Of a DNA stretch of 64,000 nucleotides, positions 37,906 through 50,673 are shown piece by piece (the first letter of the stretch is position 1; each line of letters opens with the position of its first letter). The translations under genes were made by a program, and so were the position numbers. Origin of the DNA: Lateolabrax maculatus (Eukaryota; Chordata; Actinopteri; Acropomatiformes; Lateolabracidae). The stretch lies in assembly GCA_031216445.1 (NCBI GenBank), contig CM062204.1, positions 12,826,501 to 12,890,500 on the forward strand, read 5' to 3'. Under the pieces are notes generated by a model. That model saw only the letters and a program-made list of their open reading frames with translations, was not told where the DNA came from and did no database searches.

Positions 37906-38040
37906 CCCGGACACAATGAGCTCTCCGCCCAGATTCTGAACCTCAGCTTTCACCTTGCTGCAAATGTTGAGCTGATGACAGTACAGGGCAATTCTCTGCA
38001 GGTAGGCCAGCAGATCCTGCTTGCACGCTGAATCAGGGCA
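37906..38040 (-). CDS. ctnna2: ctnna2 coding exon: actin-binding domain, third segment
   Basis: This 135-bp, 45-codon exon runs from CPDSACKQDLLAYLQ to VQNLGGELIVSG with phase 0 on both sides. It contains the conserved YCHQLNICSKVKAEVQNLGG helix of the actin-binding domain. The acceptor is TTCAG after CATTCAG context and the donor is a full-consensus GTAAGT. In mammals the alternative 48-residue exon of alpha-N isoform II is inserted directly after the VSG that ends this exon. Both borders here fit such an insertion, but no candidate exon was seen in the following intron. Confidence 0.97.
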
Positions 38041-39053
38041 CTGAATGGAAAAGAGGCACAAGGAAATACATTGTGAAAACACACATCAAAATAATATAGT
38101 GAGAGTTGGTTTTAACAGATCAGCTGAATGTGGTGTGACACACTTTTATAGCCTTCTCAGATATTTCATTCATGTTTAGTGTCTATACTTTCAGCAGCAT
38201 TGTGCATCACAATATTCAAAAAACAAGCAGGTAGTACAAATATGATTTATGTATCACGTGGGAGATTGAAGCTACTGTGCAATACTTCCTGTCTGCATAT
38301 TATTGGTTACATCTTTCTCAATTTAAGTGCTGTGGCCAAACAGTTTGAATTTATAGGCATCCAGGAGGTTCATGCTTTGTTTTAGGTTGAAACTGGATCA
38401 TCTGTGATGAACAAAGAGCCAATAGCAGGTTAGCTGACATAAAATATTTATCATTATATCATGACAGAAATAAAAAAAAACCACCAAGGCATTAGATTTG
38501 TCATTGAGCCACAGAACAATTTGGAGAAAAAATAAGTTCTTTCCAGCATTATTGGTAAACTCTAAAGTACCCTGGGGTTTTAAAAGGGTGTATGTTTTTC
38601 CATAACAGGATTGAGATGTGAATTCTCTACCAAATTGGAATCCTGGTATCTGATGTTGAGGCTGTTTTAAGGCAGTAAAACCAAGAACAGCAATCTTAAA
38701 AAAAAACAGTAGGGTTCCTGCATTTTGGGTAGCTAATTACACGTCTTTTCACTGAGCTTGGAAGATGTTGCTTAACGTATTTTTTTCAGTGGTGGTTTGT
38801 TGCAAGTTTGAGTTTCAAAGGCAAGTTGAGTTACACTGCAGGGTGTCAAACTGACTCATTTCACATAAAATGCCCCAGCTTGTTGCCCAAGAAGAAAACA
38901 GATCAATCAACAACAAATGGACATAATACTTTGAAACACAAAGACTTGCTTCCACAGCAAACTTTCTATGTATCCCTCTTTTTCTTCACTTGTCTCTCTT
39001 TTTTTAAAAAACCATAAGTTCTGACCTGGTCATGCTGGCCTTTGTGCTACTTG

Positions 39054-39059
<6 letters not shown>

Positions 39060-39086
<27 letters not shown>
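39060..39086. repeat. A27 homopolymer
   Basis: An uninterrupted A run in a ctnna2 intron. Confidence 0.95.
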
Positions 39087-39854
39087 CAATCAAACAGTGC
39101 AGCAAATGGACCAAAGGGGAATACGAGGACAGCCTCCTGAGGTCTCCTACTATCACACAATTTTCCCCCATTATTCCATCTGGAAGCCTTCCAGGTATCA
39201 GCTATGGCCCACTAAGCTCCCAGTGGGTTAAGAACATTGCATCAGCTGCTTAAACACTGTGAGCATCATTTTGTAGCAACACCTTTCCTCTAGCCATTAA
39301 TATTAAACGGTCCTAACTAGGACATTCAGCAGCACTGTGTGGGGACATGAACAGCTCATTTCCTTGTCTTGTGGGCTCGAGTAGAGGGGGGGTGGCAAGT
39401 TAAACATCGAGCTGTGATATGAATATACCCCCTCCAGGACTTGCAGCTTTCCTAGCCGCCCATCTTCTCTCCCTCTCTATTAGAAGACAAGCGGAATTGA
39501 TTAACCACATGTGCCCTTCACTGATGGTCACAAGCAGCGAGTAAAACACAGTCTTCTGAAATGTTTATTTCTTCAACCTACAAATGTGATTTCAAAGATC
39601 AATTCAAGGAATAATTTATATTTGTAGTTCTGGTCATTATCAGGGCAGGACTTTGAACAACACAGTAAATGAGTCCAAGGCTGCCACCAGCATCCAGGTT
39701 CCTCTCAGTAAGTGGCATTGAACGCAGACTGGGGTGGAACTGCAGGCTCATAGAGCAGCCAGTGAGGCAGAGGGAAGCTTCTCCTCGGACATTATCACTG
39801 CACCGCCAGTCCTGGCTAGCACTACCGCTAACTGCACTCCACACTGCCGGCACA

Positions 39855-39891
39855 TGCACACACACACACAGACACACACACACACACACAC
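39855..39891. repeat. CA microsatellite
   Basis: A CA repeat interrupted once by a G, in a ctnna2 intron. Confidence 0.95.
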
Positions 39892-41029
39892 CCGCTGCTG
39901 CCCCGGGCAAGTTTGATGCAGACATGACACAATTATTCCCTATTGTACAGTTGACGAATAGCCCACTTCTCCGACAGATTCCCTGTTGATGTAAATAAAC
40001 TGTATTGACCGTTACTTTGCCAGGCCCATTGAAGCTCTTTGTCCATCATGGGGAAAAACTGCGTTCATTATAGAGGAGTGAGGAGACTGTGTGGTTCACT
40101 GCTTGACAGCCTCAGATTTATCTCGACTTTTCTCACCCCGACCTCAGTGCTTCTCTGAGCACTTTGGGAATATTCCTTGTTCAGACCAGAAAAAGAGTGG
40201 AGGAATCTCTTTTTAGTTGTTTTTTTTTTTTTGAATAATTGGGCCCAAAATGAATGAAACGTGCTCACAATGGATAATTCAGGAAGATGATGTGAACTCT
40301 GGGGCTGCGATGAGGGCAACACACTATCGGAGTGTGGCAGTTTGTCAAAACACAAGTCACACCACACACTGATGCTGCATTTATAAGCAGGCTGAGACTG
40401 ACCTTTTTTAATATTCATAGTGTAAAAAGTAGTATATTTTAGCCTGTTTTTTTTTTTTGCAACTTCACCGCTTTCGCTGTTTCTCTTTAATTACGATAAG
40501 TTTTCTATAGTATTCTTATTTCTACTCCATTAAATATCCAACAGTATAGTAGAGAGACATTTGAGAGAGAGAAGGATGACATGAAGACTGTACAATGACA
40601 GATTCAAATAGAGCATGTTACACACAGTTACACAATATCCCTTCTAGCTGACTGGGCAAAGACATTCCTTCTGTAAACTGTCACCTTTCAGTTACTTCAA
40701 GACAGCTGGTAATATTTCTATTTGCTCATCCAGTCTGTGGCATCTCCACCAAAGACTTAGCACGTGTGTGTTCTAGTATATTATTTAAACCCCCTATTAT
40801 ATTTAAGTGACTACATGATGTACTTGTCTTCATTCCTCCTTCTATAATATTCAAACATCTGGCAATTGCACATTAAAGTTCTCAATAGAAAAAGTAATGG
40901 ATCAATAACTCAACCTATTCATGTAAATCTTTTAAACACTTAGTTCTTTTTGAAAAGTCACTAGCATTACTATGAACAGTAAAAAGTAGAATATACATAA
41001 CTGGTGTCAAAGTAGAGTGAAAATGTGGA

Positions 41030-41400
41030 CGTTTGAGCTGGCCTAAAATTGACAGTGAGTGATTTTGTCAGCATAGCCTAACACAGTGTGACTCTTTTTG
41101 GCTTGTGACCCCTCTTTACAGGTTATGGTCTTGGTTGTGTGAATGATATTTTGGGAATTCAGCCAAAGAGTGTCACATATTGATTTATTTAAAGGATTTG
41201 TAGAGGCCTACAGAGGAGAAAGTATCAAATATTTCCCCCCCAAAAAACAAAAAACAAATGGAAAAGAGAGAAAAGTAAACATCATTTGTGTAACATAAAT
41301 AGATATTTTTTTCTTCCTTATTCCTTAAATCACCTAGTGACAGCCTCAGATTTATCATGGGACCCTGTGGTGGCCTCTATATAACTCCAGAACTTTATGC
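41030..41400 (+). repeat. teleost interspersed repeat (GGCTTGTGACCCC family)
   Basis: AAATTGACAGTGAGTGATTT, GACTCTTTTTGGCTTGTGAC, GGCCTACAGAGGAGAAAGTA and TTTATCATGGGACCCTGTGG occur in the order I recall for a common fish repeat. Boundaries are approximate. Confidence 0.55.
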
Positions 41401-42472
41401 ATTCAGAAATGCTTATAATATTTTTTGCATCAAAGGGCATGAGGGGTTGAGGCACTGGCATTCATGAGTAATGATATTAGATTTGAAGCAGGAAAAAATC
41501 TTCAAAAACCTCTCAGAATAAACTAAAAAATGTATTTTGGTAAAACTACAAACAAAACTGTTTTCTGAGATAATTCTAAGACTCTCACACAGCGATAGCC
41601 TTCATTTTTGAAGATAGTTGGTACTGACTCCTCTGTAGCCACTTCCTGTTAATCTGTAGTTTTTGTTTTTACTGAAAAGGCTTTTAATTAATACACCTCA
41701 GTCACACTTGGCTTCACTGCTGTCAGTAGAGTCAGCAGGAGCTCTTGTTGTTCTGCACTCAGTGCGACGGAGGCTTCTGCTAAGATAACCAAAGGGAGAC
41801 CTGGAAGTCTGAATACTTAGCGTCAAACTTGCACGTGTTTAGCAGCATTTATGAACAATAACTTGAAACCTTTAAGTTATTAAAGTAATCTAATGCTACC
41901 CAATGCTTGAATGAACTGATGCTAACAAGTATTGTTGTGTAGTCAAAGCCCGGTATAACTTGTTCTACCTTTTTGTCCAAAAACTACATCAGTGAGCCAA
42001 ACAATTGCAGTGGGTTACTCCTGTTTGAGGAACTTTATATAACAATACTTACCTTAACATAACTACACAAGTGTACAGACATCCACAACGACCACCAACA
42101 CAGGTAAAGCCAGATGGTGTTGCAGAATTACTCAGCAATCAAAATCTGCCTGTCTCAAGCAGAGTGACACATACTGTTACATGCCATCACCGTTCATAAC
42201 ACTAAACACTCAATGTATGTCTATACGCCTAATTTTGTCCAGATGCCATCCACTATTCAGGTTTTGTCTGTAGGAAGCATATTTAAACAGAAAGTTCGCC
42301 ACATTTTATGTGGATGTCCAATCAATGTTGATGGTAAATGTAACCAATGGAAGCAATACGTTCCTCAGTGTGCACTATATCGGCCGAGTTCTGCTTGCAG
42401 AGCCGTGTCGACAGTGACTACATGTACCAGGAAGCATTGCACGTGAGCTCACACAGCCTCTGCCTCTCTCCG

Positions 42473-42562
42473 CTACATTTCTTCGACCATATACTCTGGC
42501 TCAAATAGATACAGCTGAATATCCGAGTCAGCTAAAACCCGGAAAACTGTATCCTCATCCAT
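42473..42562 (-). pseudogene. remnant of a repeat-encoded protein with YLFEPEY motif
   Basis: A 29-codon frame from ATG at 42,562 to TAG at 42,473 reads MDEDTVFRVL, then DIQLYLFEPEY and MVEEM. A very similar N-terminus, with a Y-F-EPE core, occurs in many repeat-borne uncharacterised fish proteins (often annotated P2X7-like because of another domain). Only this first exon-like piece is present and it stops early. It is inside a ctnna2 intron on the same strand. The identification rests on memory of the motif. Confidence 0.45.
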
Positions 42563-45500
42563 AACATCCTTTGCGATGCCATTTTTGCTGTTGGTTACAT
42601 AGATACTTTGCAATTCAAGCAAAGAAAACAAGGACGTTTTTATTAATTAACAGTATTATTAAGTATTATTACAATACATACAACAGTATAAATAACAATA
42701 TAGGAAGTATAGGAAGTTTAGTTTTTTAAGCAGCATCTAAAGCACGTCCCCTGGCCAAGCTGAAATAGCCTTCAGTTCTTCCGTGTCCCCAACTACGACA
42801 CCGTACACGTCAAATGATGGCGCTGCCGATGGACGAATAATAGATTTAGCAGCTGAGCCCAAGAGACACAGCCAATGTGCTGCAGGCATTTTTCACACTA
42901 TATCCCTTCCTCGGATAGATAGAGATAAGGTTGAAAATAGGCAACTTTACCTTTAAAGAAAGAAGCAAAGTAGGGAAAATGGAGTGGGAGAAATAGAGTA
43001 GAAAGAAAGGCATTGCTAGAGTGAAATGGGGTGAGGTGCCTCAAGGGGTTTCCTATGTCAAGTGCTGTGCTTAAATGACTATGAAAGAGCTCGCCGTCCT
43101 CCCGCCCTTCCACGCAGAATTGCCTTCTGCTTCACATGTGTTCATCAATAGGGCTGATGTGCAGTCATGGCGACAAGGTTTGCTACTTAAGGGACCTGTC
43201 TGAAAGCAGTGGAGCAGCCTTTATTCTTACTGTCAAACCACAGTGCTCTCAACAAGCACAGGTTACCTACCATAATGTGTGAATGCAAAATACTTGTCTT
43301 CTTTGTCCGGAATAAAAACAAATGATCAAGGTTATGTTATTTGTTTTGTAATTCCATGAAGATGCTTGATGAAAGCATACTTTTGCTATTTTGACTTTCA
43401 ATAACTAATTACATGAACTGAATGGCATGCCATACAGAGGCTCACATTAAAACACTTTTACAACAGATACATGTTGGAAATGAAAAGGTCCTCAAGCCGC
43501 TCTTTGTTTCCTGACACAGGTCTGATGTCTCTGGAAGTGTAACAGAAGGCTTTGAATATTCAGTAAACACTGGTCTAGGAACCATTTAAGTGAGAATTAA
43601 AAATGGCAAGCCACCTGCTCTTTTCATTACAGCAACTGTTGATTCAGACACAGGGTCTGCCAGAGATTTGCCATGTGACAGATTCACTCCCACCTAAACC
43701 CTGTTAAACACTGATCATCACTCGGCAGCCCACAAGCTAAGAAATGAATACATAAGCACACAAGTTCATGCTTACTTAGTCCTTTCTGTCCCAGATCCTG
43801 CTCTGAACAACACACACGAGCCGTGACGCAGACTGAGACCTGCTTCCTGGCACAAATGTTCTCACACATGGAAACAGGCAAACATGTTTATAAACAAGGC
43901 TCATGCAGATTGAAACTCTTACTTTTCATCTCTCTATTTGTGGTAATTACTGCATAACAGACAGAGTTATGCATTCATAGCCTGAAACTTCATTCTGTAG
44001 TGCAATATGCTCTGGAAAACAGTGCCAGCTTTCACTAAAGATGCCTTCTGGTCAGTTGAAAGCTTAGCATGCTCTTTGGCCACTCAAACTGACAGGCTTT
44101 CTGTGCTGTGTTAACAGCAGAAGGCTTGCCGACTATATTGTGAAGTCGCATATTGTCAGAATATGGCATGGGACAAAAAAAATATACAGTAAGTGGCAAA
44201 AACTATTTCTTTACTGGTATATTGCACCATTAGCAGCATTTTTGTGTGTACTGTCACCTAACCATGAATGGTCCTTTGATTATGAACATACAGTACCCTG
44301 GATAGGATCATATCTCCTGAATGAATTATGAAGTATGAAGTATAAAGTTTCTTGGCTTGGAAAGTTTTTTACTGGTAAAGCAGGTTATTTTTTAAATAGT
44401 TTGCGTCTTCATCTTTGATACCTAGCAGAACATCTGAAAAGCTTCTTAACATATTATAATAAAAATTTGAGAACATTAGGTCATGGGCCAAGGAACAAGT
44501 GTGTATTTTTTTTTGGAGTAGAACCTGAACTTTTTTTAAGGATTTGGAACCAGGTGAAAATTAAATGTTTAAATTTTTCTTCTATTGAAACTTCTCTTGC
44601 CTATATTTTTAAAGTAACAATGGATCAAATGACTACATGTAATGTGAAAGAGGCATCTTAATTGCTTTGCTTTTATAGCACAAAAATGTACTGTTCTGAT
44701 TCAGACAGCAATTTCTTTTTCCCAGGTGTTAGTGGCCAAAAAATACATAGAGGGGAGTGACTAACGGACATACATTGCTCGGTATCCGCTTAAACCACAT
44801 AAAACACAAAATAACTTTAAGTACTTGTTTAAAATTTGGCACATGATACTAAAGGCAAAACAGCTTTGTTAGTGATTATGTGCACAGGCCTCCTGTGAGT
44901 TGCAGGACTTCAGAAATGTGAGCTGATGTGAGCTTCAACATTTCTTCAGCTAAGCAGCACTGGAAAGAATCCCAGCGTGTGATACTGAAACCAACAATAA
45001 TTATTCCAAGGGTTCGCTAGCTAACAGCAGCGGCAATTAGAATGACAACAGGCTGCCTTAATAAATCAGTGAGTCTTGTGCCTAAGTTTATTCTCACTGC
45101 CTATTAGAGACAGATGAAATGAAGAACAGCATTATGCATTACCTGGAGTGCTGCATTCTGAAATAACTCCCACTTCATTTGCTTTATGCACACATACACA
45201 GCGTACACACCTATTTCTTTTCACTCTCATCTTCCCTCGGCACAGCACTGATTGATTAGATATTGAAAATGGTCTGTCAACATGTTCTTGAGAGGTACTC
45301 ATCTGATAATGAATGCAACACCGCGGTTGGGAGCTAATTATATTAGAGACACAACTTGGTTCTGCTGTCTTGCTCTCTCAGTGTTGGCCCCACTGGGAGA
45401 CAAAGTCATGCGGCAACACAGCCCACCGCTCCGGCTGGGCTCGTCAATGCCCATATTAAAGATTTCCAATGGCCATGCCCACTTACTCTAAGTCTAAATT

Positions 45501-45600
45501 AGCTCCGCCGCCAGCTATGATGACACACTCAGAGACAGTTTCAGAGTGATAGAAAGCAGAACCATAAAAATGACAGTGACAGACACAGTTGCAAAGCTAC

Positions 45601-45706
45601 CTGATCTGCGACAGCACGGGCCAATTTGTCCATCCTGGAACCGGCTTCTGCAATCTTCTTAGCCGCGTTGATCACATCTGAGGAGTTCTTTAAGGGGCCT
45701 TTGCCT
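45601..45706 (-). CDS. ctnna2: ctnna2 coding exon: actin-binding domain, second segment
   Basis: This 106-bp exon completes a split arginine codon and encodes 35 residues, from GKGPLKNSSDVINA to MDKLARAVADQ. It continues the helical actin-binding domain, about residues 731-766. The segment AAKKIAEAGSRMDKLA is near identical across vertebrate alpha-catenins. The ending ARAVADQ distinguishes it from alpha-E, which has GRTIADH, so it supports the alpha-N assignment independently of the C-terminus. The acceptor is TTTTCCCAG and the donor GTAGCT, a weaker donor than its neighbours. It is followed by the longest complete intron in the window (7,560 bp). Confidence 0.96.
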
Positions 45707-47121
45707 CTGGGAAAATTCAAGGAGTGAGAAAGAAGAAAACAGGGAATGTGGGTGGAGTTGCAGAGGCAGAGGACATGCAGAGCTTCCCTTTAAAGACTGA
45801 GCTCACCCCTGTATCACACAATTTGCTGTGGCTGGCAGGAGGAATATGAGACATTACAATCAACCAACAATACAAGATTTCCCATATAATGGATATAACA
45901 AATACAGTATACTTTTGTCCCTAATGATGTAACATAGAGATGTGCTTTGAAGCACAAAGAAACAAAATATGTGCTTTTAACAGCGAAACAGTAAAAAAGC
46001 AGTTACAGTAGGAAATAAAACAGGAGAGGGAAACAATGGCCAACAACCCAGCCTGTGATCTATGTTATGTTTTCCGATTTGACAGCATGTGGAAAGTTAA
46101 TGTGGCTAAGATACAGTAAGTGTGTTTTCCTATGTGTGATGTCTCATTTTTTAGTCAGTGCTAAACTGAAGTCTCCAGTCAGTTTGTTCCCCGCCAGTCT
46201 GGGGTCAATGCCAAGTAATAATGGTGCAGTCACAGCACCACAGCCATAATCACTTATGACTAATCACTCATGGCTCAGATTTTCTTATTTTTGGTTTGTT
46301 CCATGCCGTATGATTGTGGAGTTGATCACAACCCCATTCACAGGGCAGATAACCATCAGTGAGGCATTTAGAATTTCTCTGATATGTAGAGCCCAGATGG
46401 GGGAGATTGAGAGGAAAGCTGCTGGCTTTTAGCAAACATAAGCGACAAGACTCTTAATGCAAACAGATTATCTGTTACATTATATCTTGCAATCACAGCG
46501 TGGCTACGTAGTCTGATCAAAATAAAGGTTGTCTGGGTCACTTTGCCTTCGGCAAAACAGATTTCGGCTCTGGGGCATTGCTGAGGCAAGTTTTTCAAGT
46601 TTCTCAGCAATCCCACCTGTTGTCACTTTATTTACTTTAATCAACGGATGAAAAGACTACCTGTATGTGAAAAGGGTTGCTCATAGTGATGAACCCATAG
46701 AGAATATTCCCCTAACACTCCACACAGAACTTTTCAGCTTTTTTGGCGCAACTTTTCTGATTATATTCACTCTCCCTGCTCTCATGAACCTGTTTTTTAG
46801 ACATAGCAGGCCACTGTTCGCAGTGGAAAAACCTATTATACCAGCTGTACGCCACCTATCCAGTACCAAATGACGGATAGACAAAGTGAGTGACTAGCTG
46901 GTTAACAGAGTGAAGCATTTGGCAACTAAAGAGCCAAATATTTCCCTCTGGAGTTTGTATATCTGCAAGATGTGTAAATAAGACAAATCAGCCATATGAA
47001 CTTAAAATATGATAACACATCAGTTTTGTGTTTGCAGCTTGTTTAAATTGCATTTAACTGGCCATAAAATCAGACATTGCAGGTTTAAACTTTGTTGCTT
47101 TGTGTTTGGTGTCATCTTTAC
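45707..47121 (-). other. ctnna2: ctnna2 intron, 1.4 kb
   Basis: This intron has GTAAAG and TTTTCCCAG ends. Its right half carries a copy of a fish interspersed repeat (about 46,865-46,970) related to one at 59,040-59,200. No exon-like sequence was recognised. Confidence 0.9.
46865..46970 (+). repeat. teleost repeat (CCCTCAGGAGTTGGTGGAG family), copy 1
   Basis: GACTAGCTGGTTAACAGAG, AAGCATTTGGCAACTAAAG and ATTTCCCTCTGGAGTT align with blocks at 59,085-59,150 (CTAGCTGGTAAACATAGAGG, ATTCCCTCAGGAGTTGGTGG). Both come from a common fish repeat. Confidence 0.55.
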
Positions 47122-47303
47122 CTGGTGAAGTCCGTCATCTCCATCATGATCATACACATCTGCTTGGCCAGCACAATGATGTCGTTGCCGTTGTCATCCC
47201 ACTTGGCCACTTCTGCATCTAGCTTGCACTTTTCCTGTCTGAAGCTCTCTACCTGCTCAGCAATCTTGGCCTTCTCCTCCTGGGGAAGCTGTGCCATGAT
47301 GGC
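47122..47303 (-). CDS. ctnna2: ctnna2 coding exon: start of the actin-binding domain
   Basis: This 182-bp exon holds 60 codons from AIMAQLPQEEKAK to MEMTDFT plus two bases of an arginine codon completed in the next exon. It covers the first helices of the C-terminal actin-binding domain, about residues 670-730. The N-terminal helices of this domain are known to rearrange when alpha-catenin binds F-actin under load. The strongly conserved segments KWDD and GNDIIVLAKQMCMIMMEM are intact. The acceptor is CTGCAG and the donor GTAAAG. A cysteine in RQEKCKLDAE, where I recall serine, and an asparagine in WDDNGND are the visible differences from mammals. The exon ends in phase 2. Confidence 0.96.
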
Positions 47304-50150
47304 CTGCAGGCAACAGGGGAGCATGGAAGAAACAAAAGCATTAGAGGAGGAGGATGAGGTTGTTAGGGAGTAAATCTGAGCAGAATAAATTGGAGGATGG
47401 CTCAGAATGAGGGAAATACCAAAGTAGAAGAATGTAGATAAATGAAGGAGATAAGGCTGGGGAGTAGAAAACGATAGGGAAATCAGGAATGGGCTGAATG
47501 AGAACAAGGATTAGTTAAGGAGAAAGAGAATAAAGGAAAGAATAAAAGGGGAGAACTGCACCATTTGTACTATTTTTTTTCTGTCCAGTCTACTTTTTAA
47601 TCCGCCCTACAAAACTTGAACATTAAGTTTGGAGTCTGACTATCCCTGCCCTTCTGAAATGCTTCAAAATAAAGTTCTAAACTTTACATTTAATGACTGG
47701 ACCTTTTCAAACCCGTTGACATCTTATATCCATAAAGAGCAAATCCATTTTTGCTTTCATTTTTTCCTCAGCGGCCTTTGGGGGCAGGTCCAAAATGGCA
47801 TAAATCTTGTGGCAAGGTCACAGGCGCAGTAAGTACCCGGTATTATTTGGGAGATAAATGTATAATTACCCCGCTTCTTAGACCAGAGAATGAATAATGC
47901 ATTTGTTCAACATTATGTCAGGGAGGTGAGATGGAAGGAAGAGTAACCTGGTTTCCATTAGGTCGATTCTATTGACTCGAGAGGCAGAGAGAGGAAACGA
48001 GTACAGTAAAAAAAGAAAAGTCCCCATTGTTTTTTAACCTCATCTATTATTGACTGTCCTCCAAGAATTGCTATTCTCTTAATGAAATAATCACCCCTGT
48101 CCTCCTTATCCCTCTTCCTTATTCCCTCTCTCACAGCAAAGATGGTGGGTGGAGGTGCGGGTGAGCTCAGTGAGAAAGTGCGTCACTTTGCTCATGTCCC
48201 CTGGTAGATGTGTCAGGACAAAAATGAAAACAAAAAATATAGATGACTAGATAAGCAGGAACAGGAGGGGGGCTGCAGTGAAAGAGAGAAAATTGAAATT
48301 ACAGACAGAAATAGAGAAGCATGGAGGCACAACTTTCTCATCACAGGCCAACAGATGTGTCCATGAGCTTTGGCCTACTGATCACTGTATGAGCAGAGTG
48401 GTGCAAAGCTTTGATGGCGCCTAGCTTGAAAAAAGACCGAACGGCATAAACAAACAATCACAACCAGCCCCCTCAAGCCCAGGGTAGATTTCCTCTGCTG
48501 CTGGTGCCAAGACACACAAACAACAGCGAGGCAGCAAATCCCATTAAACAGCGTGTGGGGTGAAAACACTGCTCACATTTAAAACAAATACCAAGTTAAT
48601 ATGTATTTAGACTGCACAATGAGGAATAAACCATTTAAAACAGACCGACTGATTCCAGCAGGGCAAACTTGTATTCACTTTGCAGGTATGCTTGCAAGTG
48701 TCGCTATGAATTATGGGTTGCACACAGCAGGCAGTAGCTCTGGGGTCCCTGCACCATCATTTATTTAATCTATTAGAAAAAACCCACTGTATGTCTGTTT
48801 ATCCACAGGTGAAATATACCAAATCAAACTGATCCCTAAATTAAGAAATACATTTTTGGCTTGGTTAATTAGCACTCATGGGCTTTTATATCCAGATTTT
48901 ACAGTCCTCTGTTCTCATCTCATACAAATGAAGTGAAGCTTGCCAGATTGTTCAGGCAGTCGAACAAAGTCTGCTCACATGGTACTACTGCTATACTCTT
49001 TTTACTGCAACACGTATCCGATGAATATGGTGATATGTTTAAGTTAAAGCTCTGTTTTACTCTTTTGCTACCATGCTTGCTGCAACACGGCTCACCTGAA
49101 AGTTATGCTGCTAGTGCAGACAGCATTTCAAGAGGCCGACCTCCATCCCAGCATCAGCCTGTAGGCTCTGAGTCTACAGGGGGGAAGTTAGTATTGTCAC
49201 CCCCGACTCCCTGTTGTCATGAGTTTGGTGTTTCTTTGTGGGGAGTGACAAGGTGAGTGAGCCCGCAGGCCAAATGTTGCATTCACATAATAATCCTTTC
49301 CACATGGTTGACTGACTAAACTTTTATTTCTGCTTGTTTGAGTTTAACTTAGGTCATACAACACTTGCTGTGTCTTATTTTTAAGAAAAATGTAGTTATG
49401 CTGTTGATTCAAACTTCAACCTGTTTTTACATTCAGATCAGTTTGAATAATAGTACAAATTTTATGAATATAAACTACAAAAAGCATTTCAATCCAGAGA
49501 TTTTGAGGGTGCTTGTGCTCTCAGCTTGTGGTTCTGAGTAGTCAGTAGCTCAATGGGTTATGGTTTTCTGGTTACATGTTCATGTTTAATTTAGCCAAAA
49601 ACATAATGTAGGCAGAGCTGTCCTGTAATTGCTGCCTAGTCAAAAGCGACAGGTGAGTGCACTGTGCCACCAGGCAAATCTCTCTGATTTTGTTAGCGTA
49701 TCTTTGCTGCTCATATCTTTCCTGCACCCAACTGTTGAGGCATCAATTATTCACTTATTTCTATAATTAAACCAAACAGTATGCCGCTGGTGTCAGAATG
49801 GTGGGTACACCATTGAGAATAAGTACAGTTATGGTTTTGTCTAAATGCCATTATAACGAGTCAGATAAAGAATGGAAATCAAGAATCAAAGTAGTTCTAA
49901 GGAATTGCTATTTCCGTGAGTGCAATGAAAACGTTTCCCCCTGTCTTCTGCACATAAGAGCTGCATTAAACCAAGACAAACTGCTCTTCCAAACAGCTAA
50001 AGGGAGCAAAAAGTCACTTGAAACTCAACAATTTGGACTGAAAATTCCTTTTCTAAAATTAGGGATCAAGGGAGGTTGGGGAGAGAGAGTGAGGGATTTG
50101 GTTGATATTCAAATTCACTCTGAAAATGGTGTGACAAAAGAGAGAGTGTC

Positions 50151-50155
50151 AGAGA

Positions 50156-50203
<48 letters not shown>
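50151..50203. repeat. GA microsatellite
   Basis: An AG repeat of about 43 uninterrupted bases with a short impure start. It gives the Arg-Glu tail of a spurious 151-codon ORF. Confidence 0.95.
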
Positions 50204-50205
<2 letters not shown>

Positions 50206-50249
50206 GGGGTTCTGAACACAAAAGAAAGCCGCAGCACAGGGGTAAACAC

Positions 50250-50520
50250 ATGAGCCAATTGGGACGTCAGGGGAGCAGGAAGGCACTTGGTGAAGCGCCC
50301 CTCTCCCTCCTCCCCTGCTCTCTAGAATTCACTTATCCCCAAATCCCTTCCCCTACTTTACTGATAACAACAAGGAGCGGGCCTTGGGAGCTTAACATAG
50401 TGGCAAATCCGGCCGAAGGGAGTGCTGTGCCAATACACTCCGCGACTCGGCTACGTCTGCAGGGATTAGAGCGCTTTACGGGTTTCTTCACCGAGCACGG
50501 CGTCTTGAAATGACTTTAAT
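50250..50520. other. GC-richer, repeat-free intron segment
   Basis: Between two microsatellites lies a stretch with several CG dinucleotides (AATCCGGCCGAAGGGAGTG, CTCCGCGACTCGGCTACG, CACCGAGCACGGCG). It looks unlike the surrounding AT-rich intron. The 87-codon frame across it has no recognisable domain. Confidence 0.4.
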
Positions 50521-50626
50521 TTGTTTCATTTGAAATAAACTGCCCAGACACTCAGAGTTCAATTTTATGGATGACCTATCAACAGTGTTATCCAATCATT
50601 GTGTTAAGAGATGTTGGGTGTGTGTG

Positions 50627-50630
<4 letters not shown>

Positions 50631-50657
<27 letters not shown>

Positions 50658-50673
50658 TTATGGGGGGGGGGGG
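50631..50673. repeat. TG microsatellite followed by a G run
   Basis: About 27 bases of TG repeat, then TTTAT and twelve G. Confidence 0.95.

Larger units (their letters stand above)
38041..45600 (-). other. ctnna2: ctnna2 intron, 7.6 kb
   Basis: This intron has GTAGCT and TTCAG ends. It contains an A27 run, a CA microsatellite, a fish repeat near 41,030-41,400, a small transposon-like peptide remnant at 42,473-42,562, and a repeat-poor moderately GC-rich stretch at 45,240-45,530 next to the upstream exon. No other exon was seen. Confidence 0.9.

Noticed and set aside
49798..50253. Longest single ORF, 151 codons
   Set aside because: Its last third is an Arg-Glu run from a GA microsatellite, it has no known domain, and it lies inside a ctnna2 intron on the opposite strand.
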